Positions 59,915-64,000 of a DNA stretch of 64,000 nt are shown here, piece after piece. Position 1 is the first letter of the stretch, and each line of letters starts with the position of its first letter. Origin of the DNA: Microbacteriaceae bacterium (lineage in GTDB: Bacteria; Actinomycetota; Actinomycetes; Actinomycetales; Microbacteriaceae). Location: contig WQZN01000010.1 of NCBI GenBank assembly GCA_009780695.1, positions 1 through 64,000 of the forward strand. Reading direction: 5' to 3'. Made by a program: the position numbers and the translations under genes. The notes beneath the pieces were generated by a model that made no database searches, was not told the DNA's origin, and worked only from the letters and a program-made list of their open reading frames with translations.

Positions 59915-60657
59915 CGCGCCGACCACCCGCCGTCCATCGTGTAGCTCGCGCCCGTCACCATGCCGGCCGAGGGGCCGGCCAGCCACAGCGCGAGCGCCGC
60001 GACCTCGTCGGGCTCGACGAGGCGCTTGATCGCGGTCTCGGTGAGCATGACCTTCTCGACGACCTCGGACTCGAGGATGCCGTGCAGCCGCGCCTGGTCG
60101 GCGATCTGCTTCTCGACGAGGGGTGTGCGCACATAGGCCGGGTTGATGCAGTTGCTCGTCACCCCGTGCGGGCCGCCCTCGAGCGCGGCGACCTTCGACA
60201 GCCCCTCGAGGCCGTGCTTCGCGGCCACATACGCCGACTTGTAGGCCGAGGCGCGCAGCCCGTGCACGCTGCTCACGTTGACGATGCGGCCGAAGCCCCG
60301 CTCGTACATGCCGGGCAGGCTCGCCCGCATCAGCAGGAACGGCGCCTCGAGCATGAGCCGCATGATGAGCGAGAAGCGGGCCGGGTCGAATTCCTCGATG
60401 GGGCTGACGTGCTGGATTCCGGCGTTGTTGACGAGCACGTCGACGTCGAGCCGTACCGTGGCGAGCGCGTCGAGGTCGGAGAGGTCGACCTGCCACGCCT
60501 CTCCCCCGATCTCCGCCGCGAGGTGCTCGGCGCCCGCACCGTCGACATCGGCGACGACGACGTGCGCACCGTCCGCCGCGAACGCGCGTGCGCACGCGGC
60601 GCCGATGCCGCTCGCACCGCCCGTGATGAGGGCCTTCCGCCCGTCGAGACCGCCCAT
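59911..60657 (-). CDS. bdhA: 3-hydroxybutyrate dehydrogenase (SDR)
   Basis: A 248-residue short-chain dehydrogenase converting (R)-3-hydroxybutyrate to acetoacetate with NAD. The cofactor motif is TGGASGIG, the catalytic Ser-Tyr-Lys are in SSVHGLRAS and SAYVAAKHG, and NNAGIQHVSPIEEF together with YVRTPLVEKQI are diagnostic of this enzyme within the SDR family. It heads the operon; its stop overlaps the next ATG. The 47 bases upstream separate it from rseP. Confidence 0.93.
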   Translation of the reverse strand: MGGLDGRKALITGGASGIGAACARAFAADGAHVVVADVDGAGAEHLAAEIGGEAWQVDLSDLDALATVRLDVDVLVNNAGIQHVSPIEEFDPARFSLIMRLMLEAPFLLMRASLPGMYERGFGRIVNVSSVHGLRASAYKSAYVAAKHGLEGLSKVAALEGGPHGVTSNCINPAYVRTPLVEKQIADQARLHGILESEVVEKVMLTETAIKRLVEPDEVAALALWLAGPSAGMVTGASYTMDGGWSAR

Positions 60658-60704
60658 TCCCGCATCCCTTCCGCGTCATTGCGTCGAGGGCGCCAGGCTA
60701 CCCC

Positions 60705-62006
60705 TCAGCCGGCCGAGATCGGCTTGACGAGGTCGGCGTACGCGAGCAGCAGCTCCATGGCGATGAGCACCGTCACGACGCCGAAGGTCAAGGGCATGAG
60801 GCGCGCCATGTCGACGTGCTTCGGCTTCTGGCCGCGACGGAACGCCGCAAACCACCAGCGCTTGGCCTGTTCCCACAGCGCACCGAGGATGTGGCCGCCG
60901 TCGAGCGGCAGCAGCGGCACGAGGTTGAACACGAACAGCGAGATGTTGAGCGCCGCGACGATCGAGAGCAGCCACTCGAGGCGGGCGATGAACGGCGCGG
61001 AGGTGTTGCTCGCGACATCCCCGGCGAGCCGCCCCACGCCGATCAGGCCGACGGGGCCGTTCGCATCGCGCTGCTGCGACCCGAACGCGGCGTTCCAGAC
61101 CTGCACCATGCGGTTCGGCAGGTTGAGGAAGACGCCCGTGGTCTGGCTGATCTGGGTGCCCACGGCGCCCGGCACCGAGCTGAGCGGCTGGCGCACATAG
61201 CCCTGCGCGAACGAGAAGCCGACCACGCCCGCCTGCACGATCTTCTGCTTGCCGTCGGCGCCCGTGATCGCCTTGCTCGAGAGCACGGGGGTCATCGAGA
61301 GCGTGACGTCGTGGCCGTCGCGCAGCACGACGACCGAGATGGTGCGGCCGGGGGCGGCCCCGATCAGCTCGGATGCCGTCTGATAGTCGTCGCCGACCGC
61401 GTGCCCGTCGATGCTGACGAGGCGGTCCCCCGCCTTGAGCCCCGCTCGGGCCGCCGGGGCCACCGGGTCGCTCGCGGCGCAGGTCGTCGACGTGCTGTCG
61501 GCGGGCTTGAGGCACTGCGAGACCGCGTCGACGACGGGGATGCTCGAGGGGATGCCGACGCCGACGGCGATGATGCCGATCACGAACACGGCGATCACCA
61601 GGTTCATGAACGGCCCGGCGAACATGATGATGACACGCTTCCACGGCGCGGCCGCGTAGAACGCCCGATTCTCTTCGCCCGGCTTCACGGTCTCGGCGCT
61701 CGACTGGCGCGCGCTGTCGATGAGCTCGGCGATGCGGCCGCGCTTCGCCGGCCGGCCGTCGGGCCCCGGCGGGAACATGCCGATCATGGCGATGTAGCCG
61801 CCGATCGGGAGGGACTTCACGCCGTACTCGGTCTCGCCCTTCTTGCGGCTCCACAGCGTGTTGCCGAAGCCGATCATGAACTGCGTCACCTTGACACCGA
61901 AGATCTTCGCGGCGGTCAGGTGGCCGAGCTCGTGCAGGCCGATGGAGACGCCGATGCCGACGAGGATGACGACGATCCCGAAGAGGAGCAGCAGCACGGA
62001 CTCCAC
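60705..62006 (-). CDS. rseP: Site-2 protease, RseP/Rip1 type (M50)
   Basis: A 433-residue intramembrane zinc protease cleaving membrane-bound anti-sigma factors or similar proteins. The zinc motif HELGH is at about residues 25-29 in the first helix, a PDZ domain lies near 180-270 (GLKAGDRLVSIDGHAVGD), and LPLDGGHILGAL near 365 supplies the third zinc ligand. The start is GTG. dxr, its usual actinobacterial upstream neighbour, is absent here; a divergent DsbA-like gene is present instead. Confidence 0.95.
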   Translation of the reverse strand: MESVLLLLFGIVVILVGIGVSIGLHELGHLTAAKIFGVKVTQFMIGFGNTLWSRKKGETEYGVKSLPIGGYIAMIGMFPPGPDGRPAKRGRIAELIDSARQSSAETVKPGEENRAFYAAAPWKRVIIMFAGPFMNLVIAVFVIGIIAVGVGIPSSIPVVDAVSQCLKPADSTSTTCAASDPVAPAARAGLKAGDRLVSIDGHAVGDDYQTASELIGAAPGRTISVVVLRDGHDVTLSMTPVLSSKAITGADGKQKIVQAGVVGFSFAQGYVRQPLSSVPGAVGTQISQTTGVFLNLPNRMVQVWNAAFGSQQRDANGPVGLIGVGRLAGDVASNTSAPFIARLEWLLSIVAALNISLFVFNLVPLLPLDGGHILGALWEQAKRWWFAAFRRGQKPKHVDMARLMPLTFGVVTVLIAMELLLAYADLVKPISAG

Positions 62007-62107
62007 CCTGGGAATCTAGCGGTGGCGGCTTTGAGGCTGCCGCGAGGTCGTTATGCGTCGCGTTACGGCGGCGGCCCGGCATCCCCGGCTCATTTAGGCT
62101 TTCGAGT

Positions 62108-62998
62108 GTGACCAACGCTGATCGCCAGACCAAGGCGCAACGTCAGAATGCCGCGCGCGAGAAGGCGCGCCTCATGCGCGAAGAAGCCAAGAAGAAGGCC
62201 CGCCGGAACAAGATCCTGCTGCAGAGCGGCATCGGCATCGCTGTCATCGCGGTGCTCGCCGTCATCGCGATCGTCGTGGTGAACCTGGCCCGGCCGACCT
62301 CGACCGCCGGCCCGAAGAACATGATCAGCGACGGCATCCTGCTCACGAGCACGACGTCGTACGTCTCGACGCCCGGGATCCCGAACGGCGGCAAGCCGAC
62401 CCCGACGACGCAGCCGGCCGACGGCAAGGCGCACATCACCATCTACGAGGACCTGCAGTGCCCGTACTGCAACCAGTTCGAGACGGCGAACGACGCCCAG
62501 CTCTCGCAGTGGCTGAACGCGGGCACCGCGACCCTCGAGATCCACCCGATCTCGTTCCTCGACCGCAGCTCGAACGGCAACCGCTACTCCAGCCGCGCCG
62601 CGAGCGCGCTCGGCTGCGTCGCGCAGTACGACCCGAAGGACTTCTTCGCCGTCAACAAGGCGCTCTACGCCGCCCAGCCCGCCGAGGGCAGCAACGGCAA
62701 GACCGACGCGCAGATCCTCGCGACCCTCAAGCAGGGCGGGGCCAGCAGCTCGGCGATCACCGACTGCGTGCATCAAGAACGGTTCAAGGGCTGGGTCCAG
62801 CAGACCTACAAGCGCACCATCGGCGGCGCCGCCCCGATCCCGAACTCGAGCCTCAAGTCGATCAGCGGCACGCCGACGGTCCTCGTCAACGGCCAGCAGT
62901 TCGACTCGGGCAACAACGTGGACCTCACCGACGCCTCGGCGTTCCTCGCCTTCGTGAAGGCGTCGGTCTCGGGCTGGTCGCCGACCAAGGCGGGCTGA
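62108..62998 (+). CDS. Membrane-anchored DsbA-family thioredoxin-like protein
   Basis: A 296-residue protein. A basic N-terminal cytoplasmic tail (RQTKAQRQNAAREKARLMRE) precedes one membrane helix (about residues 38-62), then an extracytoplasmic DsbA-like domain with active site CPYC (EDLQCPYCNQFE, near 118) and the cis-proline loop SGTPTVLVNGQ near 258. It probably forms or shuffles disulfides in secreted proteins. It starts with GTG and is divergent from rseP. Confidence 0.9.
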   Translation: MTNADRQTKAQRQNAAREKARLMREEAKKKARRNKILLQSGIGIAVIAVLAVIAIVVVNLARPTSTAGPKNMISDGILLTSTTSYVSTPGIPNGGKPTPTTQPADGKAHITIYEDLQCPYCNQFETANDAQLSQWLNAGTATLEIHPISFLDRSSNGNRYSSRAASALGCVAQYDPKDFFAVNKALYAAQPAEGSNGKTDAQILATLKQGGASSSAITDCVHQERFKGWVQQTYKRTIGGAAPIPNSSLKSISGTPTVLVNGQQFDSGNNVDLTDASAFLAFVKASVSGWSPTKAG

Positions 62999-63023
62999 GT
63001 CGCACGCACCCAGCGCACCGCGC

Positions 63024-63062
63024 ACGACGCCGGGCGGGCCGCAAGGCCTAGCCCGGCGTCGT
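63024..63062 (+). terminator. Terminator after the DsbA-like gene
   Basis: ACGACGCCGGGC and GCCCGGCGTCGT form a perfect 12-bp stem whose 15-base loop itself contains GGCC-GCAA-GGCC. It lies 25 bases past the stop codon. Confidence 0.75.
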
Positions 63063-63084
63063 CGTCTGCGGCTAGGGTCGCCGC

Positions 63085-64000
63085 GTGTCCCCCGAGTCCC
63101 ACCTCGTCGTCGGCGCGGGTCCGATCGGCAGCCGCGTCGCGCAGCTCCTGCTCGAGCGCGGCGACTCCGTGCTGCTCGCGACGCGGCGGGGCACGCCCCT
63201 GCCCGGTGCACGGGCCGTCGTCGCCGACGCCGCGGACGCGGCATCCCTCGCCCGCGCCGCCGACGGCTGCCGCACGATCTTCGTCTGCGCGAGCCCGGCC
63301 GCCTACACCGCCGAGGCGTGGCAGTCCGAGTGGCCGCCGATCTTCCGCGCGGCGATGCACGCGGCGAACGAGACGCGCGCGCGGCTCGTGGTGATGGGCA
63401 ACCTGTACCCGTACGGCCCGGTCGACGGCGCCATGACCGAGCACACGCCCGAGAACCCCGCGACGGCGAAGGCACGCGTGCGGCACGACGGCTGGCAGGC
63501 GCTGAAGGCCGCGACGGATGCCGGTGAGCTACGGGCCGTCGAGGTGCGGGCCTCCGACTACTTCGGCGCGGGCGCCCGCGGCACCGCGCACCTGGGCGAG
63601 CGGTTCTTCGCGCCCGTCATGGCGTCGCACGCGGCTCAGGTCGTGGGCGACCCGGCCGTACCGCACTCGTGGTCGTACCTCGACGACATCGCGCGGACGC
63701 TCGTCGCCGCGGCGCACTATCGGGGGCCGTGGGGGCGCGTGTGGCATGTGCCGTCGGGCATCCCCCATTCCCGCATCGAGATCGCCGAGACGCTCGACGA
63801 GTGGTTCGGGGCGCACGGCTCGGCCAAGGGCATGCCGCGCTGGGCGCTCAGGTCGGCGGGGCTGTTCAGCCCGCAGCTGCGGGGCGTCGCCGACGAGGCC
63901 TGGCAGTTCGAGCGGCCCTTCGTGATCGACGCGTCGGAGACCGAGCGGATGCTGGGCGTCGCCGCCACCCCGTGGGAGACGGCGCTGCGCGCCACGGCGG
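63085..64000 (+). CDS. NAD-dependent epimerase/dehydratase-like protein, partial
   Basis: At least 305 residues; the frame is open to the right edge. It starts with GTG: HLVVGAGPIGSRVAQLLLER is a Rossmann motif, GNLYPYGPVDG near residue 110 corresponds to the YGP segment of extended SDRs, and HSWSYLDDIARTL near 190 is the usual extended-SDR motif. The classical YxxxK is not clear. It resembles NAD(P)H-binding sugar-epimerase-like proteins of actinobacteria; the substrate is unknown. Confidence 0.85.
   Translation, partial: MSPESHLVVGAGPIGSRVAQLLLERGDSVLLATRRGTPLPGARAVVADAADAASLARAADGCRTIFVCASPAAYTAEAWQSEWPPIFRAAMHAANETRARLVVMGNLYPYGPVDGAMTEHTPENPATAKARVRHDGWQALKAATDAGELRAVEVRASDYFGAGARGTAHLGERFFAPVMASHAAQVVGDPAVPHSWSYLDDIARTLVAAAHYRGPWGRVWHVPSGIPHSRIEIAETLDEWFGAHGSAKGMPRWALRSAGLFSPQLRGVADEAWQFERPFVIDASETERMLGVAATPWETALRATA

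Overview
This window is chromosomal DNA from a high-GC actinobacterium, most likely a member of the Microbacteriaceae (Microbacterium/Leifsonia type). The evidence is the very high G+C, near-exclusive use of GAC/CTC/GCG-type codons, many GTG starts, actinobacterial protein types (GlcD-like oxidase, LOG proteins, stand-alone RNB ribonuclease, group-III-like phosphofructokinase) and a housekeeping backbone in actinobacterial order. Genus placement is inference. No tRNA, rRNA, CRISPR array, insertion sequence or prophage gene was found.

The minus strand carries a conserved information-processing backbone: pnp (partial, 1-357), rpsO, then ribF-truB (35.8-38.7 kb), rbfA-infB-ylxR-nusA (42.5-47.2 kb), proS (50.8-52.6 kb), ispG (55.3-56.5 kb) and the site-2 protease rseP/rip1 (60.7-62.0 kb). 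In better-known actinobacteria these genes follow one another more closely. Here they are separated by blocks of accessory genes, many on the plus strand.

Accessory blocks: (i) 0.6-1.9 kb, two membrane protein genes (VanZ, YhhN) between rpsO and pnp; (ii) 2.4-34.7 kb, a long metabolic and transport stretch with an OafA-type acyltransferase, MFS exporters, FKBP, PrsW protease, GlcD-like oxidase, glycosyltransferase, tandem alpha/beta-hydrolases, aspA, aldehyde dehydrogenase, nucleobase and APC permeases, S9 peptidase, pfk, CYTH, PIG-L, NUDIX, GNAT, an SNF2 helicase, a degenerate RbsD/FucU protein and a LysR-MFS pair; (iii) 38.8-42.5 kb, panE, a kinase-like gene, mutY and a J-domain/NERD fusion inserted between truB and rbfA; (iv) 47.4-50.8 kb, an ArsR-SRPBCC operon, an LLM oxidoreductase and LOG; (v) 52.6-55.1 kb, an RHH-Doc toxin-antitoxin pair, RNB ribonuclease and a VOC protein; (vi) 56.5-60.7 kb, a tightly overlapping five-gene operon (3-hydroxybutyrate dehydrogenase, two alpha/beta-hydrolases and both CoA-transferase subunits) between rseP and ispG; (vii) a DsbA-like protein and a partial NAD-dependent epimerase at the right end.

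The most unusual non-gene signals are: a strongly over-represented heptamer GGATGYC/GRCATCC that shapes codon choice and appears as inverted pairs in terminators; two families of intergenic palindromes, each present twice; a GC-rich hairpin covering the infB ribosome-binding site; and a promoter/operator for a probably leaderless arsR transcript. No obvious new defence system was seen. The 3-hydroxybutyrate operon with two embedded hydrolases is the best candidate for an incompletely described pathway.
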